NCBI RefSeq assembly: GCF_002088235.1
Contig: NZ_AQQV01000003.1
Span: 310,001 to 374,000, forward strand
DNA: 64,000 nt
DNA from: Oceanococcus atlanticus
GTDB lineage: Bacteria; Pseudomonadota; Gammaproteobacteria; Nevskiales; Oceanococcaceae
Reading direction: 5' to 3'
Shown here: positions 35,717-44,754 of the stretch, piece by piece
Position numbering within the stretch: position 1 is the first letter of the stretch
Layout: every line of letters begins with the position of its first letter
Notes under the pieces: model-generated
The model's input: only the letters and a program-made list of their open reading frames with translations
What the model was told of the DNA's origin: nothing
Database searches by the model: none
Translations under genes and position numbers: made by a program

Positions 35717-36613
35717 CTATTGACGCAATGCCGCAGGCAGATGCTTAACGATCCATTCGAAATCGCGCCGGGCTTCGGGCAAGAACGGCACTAACGTGGG
35801 CCAAATGTGCAGCAGACCATCGCGCTCAAGCAGTTCTACTGCGACGCCGCCGGATCGGGCCTGGGCAACCAATTTGACAGTATGGTCATACAGGCATTCG
35901 TCGCGACTCACGGTGATGACCAGCGGTGCACAGTTGCTCAGATCGGCCAACGCCGGTGAGGCCCGTGGATCGAGGCGACTGGCCTGTGTGGGCGTGTAGG
36001 CCATGCGGAAATGATCGATCAGGGTTTCGCTCAGCATCGGATCAATGCGGTCGTGACGCGCATGGCTGCCGCCTTCAAGGCTCATGTCGGTGGCCGGCGA
36101 CAGCGCCAGGCAGGCGCAGGGCTGGGGCAAGCCCGAATCGCGTGCGCCAATCAAAAGGCTCAGCGACAGAGAGCCACCGGCCGAATCCCCGCCCACCAGG
36201 ATCGATTCGGCTGGCACCCCGTCAGCAAGCAGGGCGCGATAAACCGCCAGTACGTCATCCGGGGCGGCGGGGAAAGGGTGTTCCGGGGCAAGCCGGTAAC
36301 GCGGCAGGATGACTCGCGCATTGATCCGCTGGGCGAGTCGGCTGCAGAAGTTGTAGTAGGTTTCCGGCATGCCGGCGACATAGCCGCCGCCGTGGATATA
36401 AATCAGCGTGCGTGTGGTGTTGTCAGCCTCCAGGGTGGCGCACGGCACGCCACCCACATCGCTTTTTCCGATGCGGTAACCCGGCGCCAGACGCAAGGGC
36501 AAGGCCGGGCGCACCACTTTGCGAAAATGCGCCACCGAATCGGACAGCTGGGCCGGGCGACGTTTGATGGTGATCTTGGACAGTGTCCGGAAAATATGCA
36601 GCCGCAGGCTCAT
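35717..36613 (-). CDS. Hormone-sensitive-lipase family alpha/beta hydrolase
   Basis: A 298-residue esterase. YIHGGGYVAG is the HGGG oxyanion hole. The nucleophile is in GGDSAGGSLSLSL, the Asp in VSRDECLYDH and the His in LLHIWPTL. These define the GDSAG (type IV) esterases that cleave short or medium acyl esters. It is cytosolic, with no signal. It lies 57 bp downstream of the haem lipoprotein gene on the same strand. Confidence 0.9.
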   Translation of the reverse strand: MSLRLHIFRTLSKITIKRRPAQLSDSVAHFRKVVRPALPLRLAPGYRIGKSDVGGVPCATLEADNTTRTLIYIHGGGYVAGMPETYYNFCSRLAQRINARVILPRYRLAPEHPFPAAPDDVLAVYRALLADGVPAESILVGGDSAGGSLSLSLLIGARDSGLPQPCACLALSPATDMSLEGGSHARHDRIDPMLSETLIDHFRMAYTPTQASRLDPRASPALADLSNCAPLVITVSRDECLYDHTVKLVAQARSGGVAVELLERDGLLHIWPTLVPFLPEARRDFEWIVKHLPAALRQ

Positions 36614-36670
36614 GAAAACGGTCTTGTTGTGGGCTCAGCCCTGCATCTTAGCCCACTGACCTGGTGCGGG

Positions 36671-39154
36671 TTAAAGCGTTTTCAGGTATTCGATCAAAGC
36701 ACGGCGCTCGGCGTCGCTGAGCACGGCCGTGAAGGCGTGCCCGGTGTTGTCCTGCGAGTACAGATTGGTGTTGTAGACCTTGCGGTTCTCAATTTGCTGA
36801 TCGGTCAAAGGCATGACGTTGAGCTCGTCCAGCGAAAGATTCCAGCTCAGGGCGATGTTCGAGTAAAGGAAATCAAGCAGCGGCTGCAACGGCGACTCCT
36901 GGGCATCGCCGGTCAGATTAACCGGTAGCGGATTGCAGCTGAGCAGCGGTGCGCTTTGGACCGCATCCTGCAGGCAGTCTAGTTCGGTGTATTTCCAGCC
37001 CAGCCGTTGATGATCGTAGGCACGTTCAAGGTCGGTATCAAATCCGCTGACCACCCGGCCTTCAAGTCCGGGGGGCGGCGGTGCCGATTGGCGTACCCAG
37101 ATATCCGGACGCTCGCTGGCTGGGTCGAGCACGCCCCACACATTGGGCACCGAGGCGTTGTGGAAATAGGGTGCCGATGCCCATACGCCATACAGCGGCG
37201 GTGCCAGCATTACCGGCGTGTTGTCCGGGGTATGACCAGCCGCGCCTATGCCACAGGCCAGAAAAACGTTGTAGTCAAAAGCCGTTTCGGTGGAGCCATC
37301 GGCATTGCGCAAGGACTGCATGGCCTCGGCATAGGCCGGGTCGGTGCCGATGGTGGTCAGCGCTGTGATGTTGGCCGCCACACCTTCCAGGCGTGGATCG
37401 GGCAGAAAGGCGGGATCGTTGACGAAGCGCGGTGCGTATGCGCCATGACAGCTGGCGCAGGAACCGTTGCCGCGGTTTTGCGGTGCTGGCACCGGGTTGT
37501 CGAGCGAGTCGGCCCACAGATCTTTGGCGTGAAACAGCACCGCACCCTGTTGCGCCAGTGCTTCATCAATGGGGCCGGGGTAGGCCGGCGCCTTGAGCGA
37601 CTCGGCCCAGATCTGGAAGGCATAGGCCGACTCATCAACCCAGGCCACCGCATCCGATGGACCACCAATCAGTGGATAGTAGGCCGCCATGTCGATGCGT
37701 GCCGAATCCATAGGCAGCACCGCGCCATGAAATTTCTGCGGGCGCGAGCCCATGTTCCACCACGGCGGACTTTTGATGTTGCCAATCGCCTGACTGAGCA
37801 GAATCTTGGTGTTGCTGAATTCCTGCGGGTTGCCATTGTTAAAGGCGATGAAACCGACCTGAAATTGATCAATGGCGCCGGTGCCGCGATTGGCTGCAAT
37901 GGTCAGCGGCACACCCGACAACAGGCCGAAGGGCAACGCGCCAACACTAGCGAAATCGCGAAATGCTACGGTGAAATCGCCAATCGTCCCGGCACCGCCG
38001 TAAACCACCTGGCTGGCTTCGCCCTGGCCCTGAATTTGGCCGTCATGACAGAACGAGCACAGCTTCACCCCGATGGTGCCAGTCCAGTTGCCATCGTTGT
38101 CGCGCAGCTGGGTCAGCCCGATGGGCAGCTGCCCGCTGCCGCCGTTGTGATCGTTGGGGTCTTCGCCGGCAAGCGGGTAGGGATTGGGTGCCTGGCCCAG
38201 CGGAGAGCCGTAACGCTGTGCAACCAGCTCATCAAAATTGCTTGGCCGCGACAACGGCGGCTGAGCGTAACCGGTCCAGCTGCGCCACAGGTTATTGTAT
38301 TGATCTGCACTGAGCGTCCAGAGCGAAGCTTCGCTGTTATATGAAGTCGGATCCAGGGGGTTGATGCCGCTGCGCGCATCACCGCTGAACATGTGCGCGG
38401 TACCGGGCTGGCCCTGGCCGCGTCCGATCAGCTCACCCTTGGCGTACAGCTGCCGGTATTCGCCGCAGGTATTTGGCCGACGTGCCTCGTTGATGCTGCA
38501 ATCCATCCAGGGTGTGTTGAATACCACGGCGCCGGCCAGTTCGCTGCCCCGCTGAATCAGTGTGCGGGGATCGGCGGGCAGCGCGGTGTCATCCGGCGCG
38601 CCCTCGCAGACCTCGGCCCATAGATGGCCACCACGCTTGCTTCCGAGCAGGCCAAGATTGTCGCTGCCACTGTTGCCTGGCGTGGTCGATTCACCGCATT
38701 GCGATGCATCATCCCAGCAGGCCAGCAGATCGCGCACGGCGTTGTAGGCAGCTGAATCCACCGGCCACAGATTATCGCCACCAGAATGTGAACGCTCGCC
38801 GCTGCCTGACGGCATGGTCATGATCAGATTGCTCTCGACACCGCGCCCCATCTCATCCCAGCCGGCATAGATGCGTGCGTAATCATCTTCGCCGTCGCTG
38901 GACAGCATCAGGCGGCGACCGTCATCGACATCCGCCACGCCGCCGGGCACGTGGCATACGCGACATATCTCGAAATGCTCCTGGGCGCGTTCAAAGCGGG
39001 CTTGCGCATTGCCCCCGCCAGGGCTCGGCGAGGCACTCGGTGCTGGGGAAGATGACCCTGCACTGGGCACCTCACCGGAGTACTGGCCGCCTCCGCAGGC
39101 GCCAAGCAAAGTGCCCACAATGACAACAGCTGGTGATATACGAAACGAAACCAT
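36671..39154 (-). CDS. Multi-haem c-type cytochrome lipoprotein, RoxA/RoxB-like
   Basis: An 827-residue exported lipoprotein (lipid Cys20 in LLGACGGG), then a Ser/Pro-rich linker. Three CxxCH haem sites follow: CRVCH at 64-68, CSFCH at 366-370, CASCH at 566-570. The C-terminal two-haem part, with LAPPLYGVWASAPYFHNASVPNVWGVL, resembles the MauG/RoxA group of di-haem oxygenases and peroxidases. RoxA and RoxB have about 650-700 residues and two haems and cleave polyisoprene. The extra N-terminal cytochrome domain and lipid anchor are unusual. Function could instead be another oxidative cleavage. The ATG at 39154 is chosen to give the lipoprotein signal. Confidence 0.7.
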   Translation of the reverse strand: MVSFRISPAVVIVGTLLGACGGGQYSGEVPSAGSSSPAPSASPSPGGGNAQARFERAQEHFEICRVCHVPGGVADVDDGRRLMLSSDGEDDYARIYAGWDEMGRGVESNLIMTMPSGSGERSHSGGDNLWPVDSAAYNAVRDLLACWDDASQCGESTTPGNSGSDNLGLLGSKRGGHLWAEVCEGAPDDTALPADPRTLIQRGSELAGAVVFNTPWMDCSINEARRPNTCGEYRQLYAKGELIGRGQGQPGTAHMFSGDARSGINPLDPTSYNSEASLWTLSADQYNNLWRSWTGYAQPPLSRPSNFDELVAQRYGSPLGQAPNPYPLAGEDPNDHNGGSGQLPIGLTQLRDNDGNWTGTIGVKLCSFCHDGQIQGQGEASQVVYGGAGTIGDFTVAFRDFASVGALPFGLLSGVPLTIAANRGTGAIDQFQVGFIAFNNGNPQEFSNTKILLSQAIGNIKSPPWWNMGSRPQKFHGAVLPMDSARIDMAAYYPLIGGPSDAVAWVDESAYAFQIWAESLKAPAYPGPIDEALAQQGAVLFHAKDLWADSLDNPVPAPQNRGNGSCASCHGAYAPRFVNDPAFLPDPRLEGVAANITALTTIGTDPAYAEAMQSLRNADGSTETAFDYNVFLACGIGAAGHTPDNTPVMLAPPLYGVWASAPYFHNASVPNVWGVLDPASERPDIWVRQSAPPPPGLEGRVVSGFDTDLERAYDHQRLGWKYTELDCLQDAVQSAPLLSCNPLPVNLTGDAQESPLQPLLDFLYSNIALSWNLSLDELNVMPLTDQQIENRKVYNTNLYSQDNTGHAFTAVLSDAERRALIEYLKTL

Positions 39155-39237
39155 GATCAGACGATCCTGAGGGTGCAAACGGTTATGCATTGATGATCTG
39201 CAGGCGATAAGATTCAGACTGGATCATAAGCATGAAC

Positions 39238-39249
39238 TGACATTAGTCA
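39238..39249. promoter_or_regulatory. Possible TetR operator
   Basis: TGAC-ATTA-GTCA, a perfect 4-bp-arm palindrome 30 bp upstream of the TetR gene and 84 bp upstream of the divergent cytochrome gene. The position suits an autoregulatory site, but short palindromes are frequent by chance. Confidence 0.3.
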
Positions 39250-39278
39250 AATAAGGCTCTTATCGCTATGATGCCCGC

Positions 39279-39917
39279 ATGAATGCGTTGACGCCTCCCG
39301 TTCTCGACCCCGCGGCCGTTGCCAAAGTGCCAACCCAGAATCGGGCCAAACTGCGCTTTGAAGCGGTGCTGCTGGAGTCGGAGCGTTTGCTCGCGCAGAG
39401 CGGGTTGGAACGCTTCTCCATTCCGGTTCTGGCGGAGCGACTCGATATCACCCGCGGCAGCATCTATGCCTATTTCCCCACTCACTACGCCATTCTCAAT
39501 GAGCTGGTGGGACGCTATCTGGCGGAAATGGAAACCATGTACCGCAATCAGTACGACGATCTGATTCGCAGCCCACTGATCGAAAGCGTGCGCCGGGTTG
39601 TGCATCAGGCGGTCGAGTACCACAACAACCGACCGGTCGCCCGTCTGCTCATGCTGGGCGGGGCGGTCACCGATGCCAGCTATCGCGCCCAGGAAATGCT
39701 TCTGGCCCGACTCGGGCACATGGGGCGCGAGATCTGGGAGCAGCACGAAGGCAGCCAAGGCATACCCGAAGATGTCGACATCTTTACCGTGTCTGTGGAT
39801 CTTGCGGTGGCCTGCTTCCGGCGCTCGGTGTTCCAGTTTGGCGAAATCACGCCGGCGTATCGCGATGCCGCGATCCGCGCCATGTACGGTTTTCTGGAGG
39901 CCTATCTGGACCCGTAA
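39279..39917 (+). CDS. TetR-family transcriptional regulator
   Basis: A 212-residue regulator. The N-terminal DNA-binding helix-turn-helix is at about residues 45-68 (SIPVLAERLDITRGSIYAYFPTH region), with the TetR_N motif ending YFPTHYAILNELV. The helical C-terminal ligand domain is not of a recognisable subgroup. It is divergent from the haem lipoprotein gene and 45 bp upstream of the acyl-CoA synthetase gene. It probably controls one or both, perhaps in response to an acyl-CoA. Confidence 0.92.
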   Translation: MNALTPPVLDPAAVAKVPTQNRAKLRFEAVLLESERLLAQSGLERFSIPVLAERLDITRGSIYAYFPTHYAILNELVGRYLAEMETMYRNQYDDLIRSPLIESVRRVVHQAVEYHNNRPVARLLMLGGAVTDASYRAQEMLLARLGHMGREIWEQHEGSQGIPEDVDIFTVSVDLAVACFRRSVFQFGEITPAYRDAAIRAMYGFLEAYLDP

Positions 39918-39962
39918 TACGAGGCTCCGGGCCGCTTTTTAATTTCAACGGATGTCACCAGC

Positions 39963-41666
39963 ATGACTGAATTGCAACAAGAACAATCACCGTTGGCCAG
40001 GCTCTACCACTGGGAGACACAGGCAGCGCAGGACGTTCATTTCGTCCAGCCGGTGGGGCAAGGCAAAGTTGAGGAAATCACTTGGCAGCAGGCCATGGAC
40101 CAGGCGCGCCGTGTTGCCGCCTATCTGTTGTCACTGGATCTGCCGCCACGCAGCCAGATTGCATTGCTGGGGAAAAACTCGGCGCACTGGCTGATCTCGG
40201 ACTGGGCCATCTGGATGGCCGGCCACGTCAGCGTGCCGCTTTACCCCACACTCAACGCGGATACGGTCGGCTACATCCTTGAGCACAGCGAGGCACGGGT
40301 GCTGATGCTTGGCAAACTGGATGACTGGGACGCCATGAAACCCGGCGTGCCATCCGACATGCCGGTGATCCGTTTGCCGTTGTCGCCGCAGACCGAAGGC
40401 CAAAGCTGGGAGGACATCGTGGCGCAGACGGCGCCGCTGAGTGGCCAACCCGATCGTGACCTGGATGAACTGGCCACCATCGTCTACACCTCGGGCAGCA
40501 CCGGACGGCCGAAAGGCGTGATGCAGAGCTTTCGTTCATTCCAGGTCTGTGCGCTGCGCATGGCAGAACAATTCGAAGTGTTCGGCGTTGGCGCGGTCAG
40601 CCCCAACGACCGCATGCTGTCGTACCTGCCATTGGCCCACGTGGCCGAACGTCTGGTTGTGGGCAACAACTCCAATTATTTTGGCATGCAGGTGTTTTTC
40701 GCTGAGTCGCTGGACACCTTCCTCACTGACCTGCAGCGCGCGCGACCGACCATCTTCTTCTCGGTGCCGCGTCTGTGGACCAAGTTTCACCTCGGGGTGT
40801 GCGACAAGCTGCCGCTGAAGAAACAGAAAATCCTGTTCAACATCCCGTTGCTCGGCAAAAAGCTCAAACGCAAGGTCCTGGAGGGCCTGGGGCTGGCCGA
40901 GGTGCGTATGGCGGTGACCGGGGCGGCGCCGCTGCCGCCAGCCATTATCGACTGGTATCGCGGTCTCGGCCTGGAGCTGCTTGAAGCTTACGGCATGAGT
41001 GAAAACATGGCGTATTCGCATTTCACGCGGCCTGGGCAGGCGCGTACCGGGTATGTCGGCCACGCCAATCCCGGGGTGGAGTGCCGTATCGATGCGCAGA
41101 CCGGTGAAGTGCTGGTCAAGAGCCCGGGGCAGATGATGGGCTACTACAAGAACCCGGAAGCGACGGCGCAAAGTTACACCGAAGACGGCTATTTCAAGAC
41201 TGGCGACATGGGCGAGCTGGACGATCAGGGCCGCCTGCGGATCACCGGGCGAGTCAAGGATCTGTTCAAGACCTCCAAGGGCAAGTACGTGGCCCCGGTG
41301 CCCATCGAAAACAAGATGGGTGCACATCCGCGCATCGAGGTGATCTGCGTGTGTGGTGAAAATCAACCCCAGACACATGGACTGGTGCTGTTGTCGGAAG
41401 ACACGCGCAATGAACTGGCCAGCGGCGCACTTGAGCGCAAAACGGTCGAGGACGATTTACTCGCCCATATGGAGCGGGTCAACAGCAGCCTCGATCCGCA
41501 TGAACAAATGGCTTTTTTGGTCTTCGTGCGTGAACCTTGGACGATCGAAAATGGACTGCTGACGCCGACCATGAAAATCAAGCGCAATGTGATCGAACAA
41601 ACCTACGAGCCCATGGTTGCGCAATGGAGCCAGTCCAATCAGCGCGCAATCTGGGAAGCGCAATAA
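39963..41666 (+). CDS. Long-chain acyl-CoA synthetase
   Basis: A 567-residue AMP-forming ligase activating fatty acids as acyl-CoA. YTSGSTGRPKGVMQS is the ATP P-loop; EAYGMSENM, the YFKTGDMGELDDQGRLRITGR hinge and KTSKGKYVAP follow in family order. The shape is that of the FAA1/ACSL type rather than E. coli FadD. It could feed the wax-ester synthase or beta-oxidation. It is the second gene after the TetR regulator and is followed after 31 bp by the DUF4266 gene. Confidence 0.93.
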   Translation: MTELQQEQSPLARLYHWETQAAQDVHFVQPVGQGKVEEITWQQAMDQARRVAAYLLSLDLPPRSQIALLGKNSAHWLISDWAIWMAGHVSVPLYPTLNADTVGYILEHSEARVLMLGKLDDWDAMKPGVPSDMPVIRLPLSPQTEGQSWEDIVAQTAPLSGQPDRDLDELATIVYTSGSTGRPKGVMQSFRSFQVCALRMAEQFEVFGVGAVSPNDRMLSYLPLAHVAERLVVGNNSNYFGMQVFFAESLDTFLTDLQRARPTIFFSVPRLWTKFHLGVCDKLPLKKQKILFNIPLLGKKLKRKVLEGLGLAEVRMAVTGAAPLPPAIIDWYRGLGLELLEAYGMSENMAYSHFTRPGQARTGYVGHANPGVECRIDAQTGEVLVKSPGQMMGYYKNPEATAQSYTEDGYFKTGDMGELDDQGRLRITGRVKDLFKTSKGKYVAPVPIENKMGAHPRIEVICVCGENQPQTHGLVLLSEDTRNELASGALERKTVEDDLLAHMERVNSSLDPHEQMAFLVFVREPWTIENGLLTPTMKIKRNVIEQTYEPMVAQWSQSNQRAIWEAQ

Positions 41667-41697
41667 GGCAATGATGAGCCGCAAGGGAGACCGGCAC

Positions 41698-41925
41698 ATG
41701 AAGCAAATCTATGCCCTGGGCACCGCCGTGGTTGTGCTGAGCTTTTTGGCTGGCTGCAGCACGCAGCCGGTCAAAGCCTGGCAGCGCGGCGATCTGGCCC
41801 GTCCGGACATGCAATGGGATGCGGCCCTGGTGCGCGAGGCGGAAATCCGCGATCACACCTATGTCAGCAAGGAAGCCGCATCGATGGGGCCGGCCCTGGG
41901 TGGCGGCGGCTGCGGGTGCAACTGA
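41698..41925 (+). CDS. Small DUF4266-type lipoprotein with Gly/Cys-rich tail
   Basis: A 75-residue lipoprotein. MKQIYALGTAVVVLSFLAGC is the signal with lipobox LAGC. WQRGDLARPDM and a C-terminal run of Gly followed by CGCN are, from memory, the DUF4266 signature. Two closely spaced Cys at the very end could bind metal or a cofactor, or be modified. AAGGGAGA precedes the ATG. Its stop overlaps the DUF3570 start (TGATG); this pairing is common. The function of the family is unknown. Confidence 0.85.
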   Translation: MKQIYALGTAVVVLSFLAGCSTQPVKAWQRGDLARPDMQWDAALVREAEIRDHTYVSKEAASMGPALGGGGCGCN

Positions 41926-43172
41926 TGACTCGCTTGAAGACCACACCGTCGCTCGCCGCGTTGACCGGCGCACTCGCAGCCCTGCCGGCCTATGCTCAAT
42001 CTGAGGCCGACAACACGCGCGTGGGCTACCGCTACAGTCATTACAGCGAAGCCGACCTGCCGGCAGCGCGCGCAGCTGGTGGAGGCGCCAGCGAACGCTA
42101 CGAAATTCGCTCGCACCAGATCGACCTTGCGCAGCGCCTCAATGCCAGCTGGACATTGGATGCCGGGTTGATGATCGAGACCATGTCAGGCGCGAGTCCG
42201 TGGTTTGTCATGCCCGGCGCACAGAACGGTGCGCCGGTTCAGGTCATGTCGGGGGCGAGCATCACCGAGGAGCGCTACGCGCTCAATCTGAAAGCCCAAC
42301 GTGACGATCAGGGCATGCGCCGCTGGGCGGCGCAGCTCGGCGCGTCGGACGAGGATGACTACAACTCCGTATCGGCAGGCGTGAGCATGGAGCTGGACAC
42401 CGATCAGCGCCGCCGCACCTGGTCGGCCGGCGTGGGCTTTTCCGACGACACCCTCAAACCAACCGACGGTGGCAGCGCGACCTATCCCGAACGTATCGTG
42501 CGGGCCAGCAAGCAGAGCTGGTCGGCATTTGCCGGTGTCAGCCAAATCCTGAGCCCGCAGACCGTGGCCCAGCTCAGCCTGGCCTATGGCTACGACGACG
42601 GTTTTCTATCCGATCCCTACAAGCTGGTGTTTGTGAATGGCCAAACCGAGGCTGATCGGCGACCAGATGAGCGTCATCAATGGGCCTTCAGCGCACGGGT
42701 TCGGCATTATCTGGCCAGCATGCGCAGCGTCTTGCGGGCGGACTGGCGTCATTTTCGCGATGATTGGGACATCCACTCAGACACCGTCGAGCTGGGCGCC
42801 TGGCAGCGTCTTACAGCACGCCTGCGTCTGGGCTTGTCGGCACGCTGGTACCGGCAAAGTCAGGCCGAGTTTTACGCCCCGTATTTCGAGCAGACACCGC
42901 AAAATGGCCTGATCAGCAGCGATTACCGCCTGAGTCCCTACGGCGCTGTGAGCTGGCGCGGTAGCGTGGATTACATCGGTTCGCGCTGGACGGCCAGCCT
43001 GGCCATTGAAAGCTACGACAGCGACGAGGACTACGCCTTGCGCACGGTTCGGGTGGCCAATCCCGGCTTGGTCGATTTCAGCGTGATCAGCCTGGCGTTC
43101 AGTTACAGCTTCGGCCAATCGCCAGTGGCGCCCGCCACATCCGAGGTGCAAATGGTCCCGCTGACACCCTAA
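41925..43172 (+). CDS. DUF3570 outer-membrane beta-barrel protein
   Basis: A 415-residue exported protein whose signal ends LPAYAQ, followed by many amphipathic strands with aromatic ends (VGYRYSHYSEADL, LSLAYGYDDG, ISLAFSYSF). This fits a DUF3570 family outer-membrane barrel. It starts within the stop of the DUF4266 lipoprotein gene and likely works with it, for instance as its partner at the outer membrane (inference). In other genomes I recall this pair beside ApbE flavin transferase and a thioredoxin-like gene; neither is here. Tail overlaps the AraC gene by 4 bp. Confidence 0.85.
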   Translation: MTRLKTTPSLAALTGALAALPAYAQSEADNTRVGYRYSHYSEADLPAARAAGGGASERYEIRSHQIDLAQRLNASWTLDAGLMIETMSGASPWFVMPGAQNGAPVQVMSGASITEERYALNLKAQRDDQGMRRWAAQLGASDEDDYNSVSAGVSMELDTDQRRRTWSAGVGFSDDTLKPTDGGSATYPERIVRASKQSWSAFAGVSQILSPQTVAQLSLAYGYDDGFLSDPYKLVFVNGQTEADRRPDERHQWAFSARVRHYLASMRSVLRADWRHFRDDWDIHSDTVELGAWQRLTARLRLGLSARWYRQSQAEFYAPYFEQTPQNGLISSDYRLSPYGAVSWRGSVDYIGSRWTASLAIESYDSDEDYALRTVRVANPGLVDFSVISLAFSYSFGQSPVAPATSEVQMVPLTP

Positions 43173-44173
43173 AGCTTGCGATAACCAAGCGGTGTCACGC
43201 CGGTCCAATCCTTGAACGCGCGGATGAACGCACTGGATTCCGAATAACCTATGGTTTCGGCGATCTGCTCAATGCTGTAACCGGATTCGCTGAGCAAACT
43301 GATGGCAACGTCGCGGCGAGCACGGGTTTTGACCTGGGTGAAGTCCGCGCCCTCCTGATTCAGACGCCGCCAAAATGTCTGCGGGCTGAGCTCCAGTGCG
43401 CGAGCCACGTCCTGTGAGCGTGGCATGCCACGCCCATGCTCAAAGCTTTTGAGGATCACCCGTCGGGCTGCGTGACTGACACTGGTGTTGTGTATCGGTG
43501 TGAACAGATCACGCGGCGCACGGTGGATGTACGCGGTCAGGCTGCTGAGATCCTGGCGTATCGGCACCTCGAGGTGTTCACGTTTCATGACTAGGGCAAT
43601 CTCGCGGCTGTCGAAACGCACCGGTGCACTGAAAAAAAGATGACGGTACTCATCCGCCCACTCGGGCGCGGCGTAATCCAGGTCCACACGCTGCAGTGGG
43701 ATACGTGTGCGCCCCAGCCAGCAGAAATAGCGGTGCGCGGTCATGATCGAACTTTCGATCAGATAGGGTGCGGTGGTCTGCGGGCGCTGCTGGCGGCGCA
43801 GGCCGAATGTGACCTGATGCTCGTCGGCTTCAATAAAATGAAACAGATCGGTGGTGAGCAAGTTGGCCGAGCTGGCAAAACAGCGCATAGCTGAAAGCAG
43901 ATCCGCCTCATGCAGGGTGGAGCGGGTGATCAGCTCGAAGGTGCCGAGGCGCTGCGGGCGCGACATCAGGCCTAGGCACTCATCATCCATCACGCGCATG
44001 AGCTGCTGGATCAATTTGACGAAATCATCCAGGGCCACCCGCGCACGCGAGCGTTCCAGCAGGTGAGGGGAAATGCCCGATGATTTGAGGATGCGGTTGA
44101 CATCAAACCCGGCGCGCCGGGCACCTTCGGTGGCGCTGCGAACAAACGGTACCGCAATGGTGATGTCTTTCAT
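43169..44173 (-). CDS. AraC-family regulator (OruR/ArgR-like type)
   Basis: A 334-residue activator. Residues 1-200 match the Arabinose_bd-like ligand domain found in OruR-type regulators (ECLGLMSRPQRLGTFELITRSTL). The C-terminal double helix-turn-helix is at about 235-334, with VARALELSPQTFWRRLNQEGADF and EQIAETIGYSESSAFIRAFKDWTGVTPLGYRK. Start chosen at MKDITIAV; a GTG at 44191 adds six residues. Target genes are not evident; it is convergent with the DUF3570 gene. Confidence 0.9.
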   Translation of the reverse strand: MKDITIAVPFVRSATEGARRAGFDVNRILKSSGISPHLLERSRARVALDDFVKLIQQLMRVMDDECLGLMSRPQRLGTFELITRSTLHEADLLSAMRCFASSANLLTTDLFHFIEADEHQVTFGLRRQQRPQTTAPYLIESSIMTAHRYFCWLGRTRIPLQRVDLDYAAPEWADEYRHLFFSAPVRFDSREIALVMKREHLEVPIRQDLSSLTAYIHRAPRDLFTPIHNTSVSHAARRVILKSFEHGRGMPRSQDVARALELSPQTFWRRLNQEGADFTQVKTRARRDVAISLLSESGYSIEQIAETIGYSESSAFIRAFKDWTGVTPLGYRKL

Positions 44174-44240
44174 TCCATCATGCTGTCGCACTGGAGTGAA
44201 ATGTCAACATTCACAAAGGTCGCTAAAAACAGCAGACAAT

Positions 44241-44267
44241 AAAAAAGCGGCTTAAAGCCGCTTTTTT
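44241..44267 (-). terminator. Terminator downstream of tRNA-Pro
   Basis: A near-perfect palindrome: A-run, GCGGCTT/AAGCCGC stem, T-run. On the minus strand it follows the tRNA 3' end by about 6 nt. On the plus strand it could also end transcription toward the tRNA. Confidence 0.85.
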
Positions 44268-44272
44268 GGGTT

Positions 44273-44349
44273 TGGTCGGGGAGGCAGGATTTGAACCTGC
44301 GACCACCTGCACCCCATGCAGGTACGCTACCAGACTGCGCTACACCCCG
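44273..44349 (-). tRNA. tRNA-Pro (GGG anticodon)
   Basis: A 77-nt tRNA gene with encoded CCA. The anticodon arm CCTGC-ATGGGGT-GCAGG gives GGG. The T arm GCAGG-TTCAAAT-CCTGC is standard, and D loop AGTCTGGTA is as in E. coli tRNA-Pro. Acceptor CGGGGTG pairs with CTCCCCG except for a T-T mismatch at the sixth pair. Its position after merR/ihfA is conserved in many gammaproteobacteria. Confidence 0.95.
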
Positions 44350-44382
44350 AAATAGATGCCGCCGCGTCGCGACGGGCGGGCA

Positions 44383-44754
44383 TTATACCTTGGTTAAAGC
44401 CAGAATGGCTTCAAGTTCCGAACGAATTGCACTCAATTCGGAGGTTGGTTCGCCAGAAGCAGCGACACCGGGTTTGCCATTTTGCTTGAGCTGCTTGCGC
44501 GCACCATCAATGGTAAAGCCCTGCTCGTAGAGCAAACTGCGAATGACGCGGACGATTTCAACATCCTGGTATTGGTAATAACGCCGGTTGCCACGGCGTT
44601 TGACCGGTTTGAGCTGCGGGAATTCTTGTTCCCAGTAGCGCAGCACATGCGGTTTAACCAGGCACAATTCGCTGACTTCGCCAATCGCGAAATAGCGCTT
44701 CTCAGGAATTTCCGGAAGATCAGTTTCAGTTATTGCCGCTTGAGCGCTGTGCAT
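44383..44754 (-). CDS. MerR-family regulator downstream of ihfA
   Basis: A 123-residue MerR-type protein. The winged helix-turn-helix is at about residues 18-90 ([25 protein letters not shown], then [16 protein letters not shown]). There is no Cys metal-binding loop, so it is not a metal sensor. The same small regulator follows ihfA in Pseudomonas and relatives; its targets are unknown. The start at 44754 lies inside the 3' end of ihfA (29-bp overlap). Confidence 0.9.
   Translation of the reverse strand: MHSAQAAITETDLPEIPEKRYFAIGEVSELCLVKPHVLRYWEQEFPQLKPVKRRGNRRYYQYQDVEIVRVIRSLLYEQGFTIDGARKQLKQNGKPGVAASGEPTSELSAIRSELEAILALTKV

Noticed and set aside
37007-38344. A 445-codon plus-strand frame
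   Set aside because: Antisense to the haem lipoprotein gene, with Arg/Gly/His-rich shadow composition and no recognisable domain.
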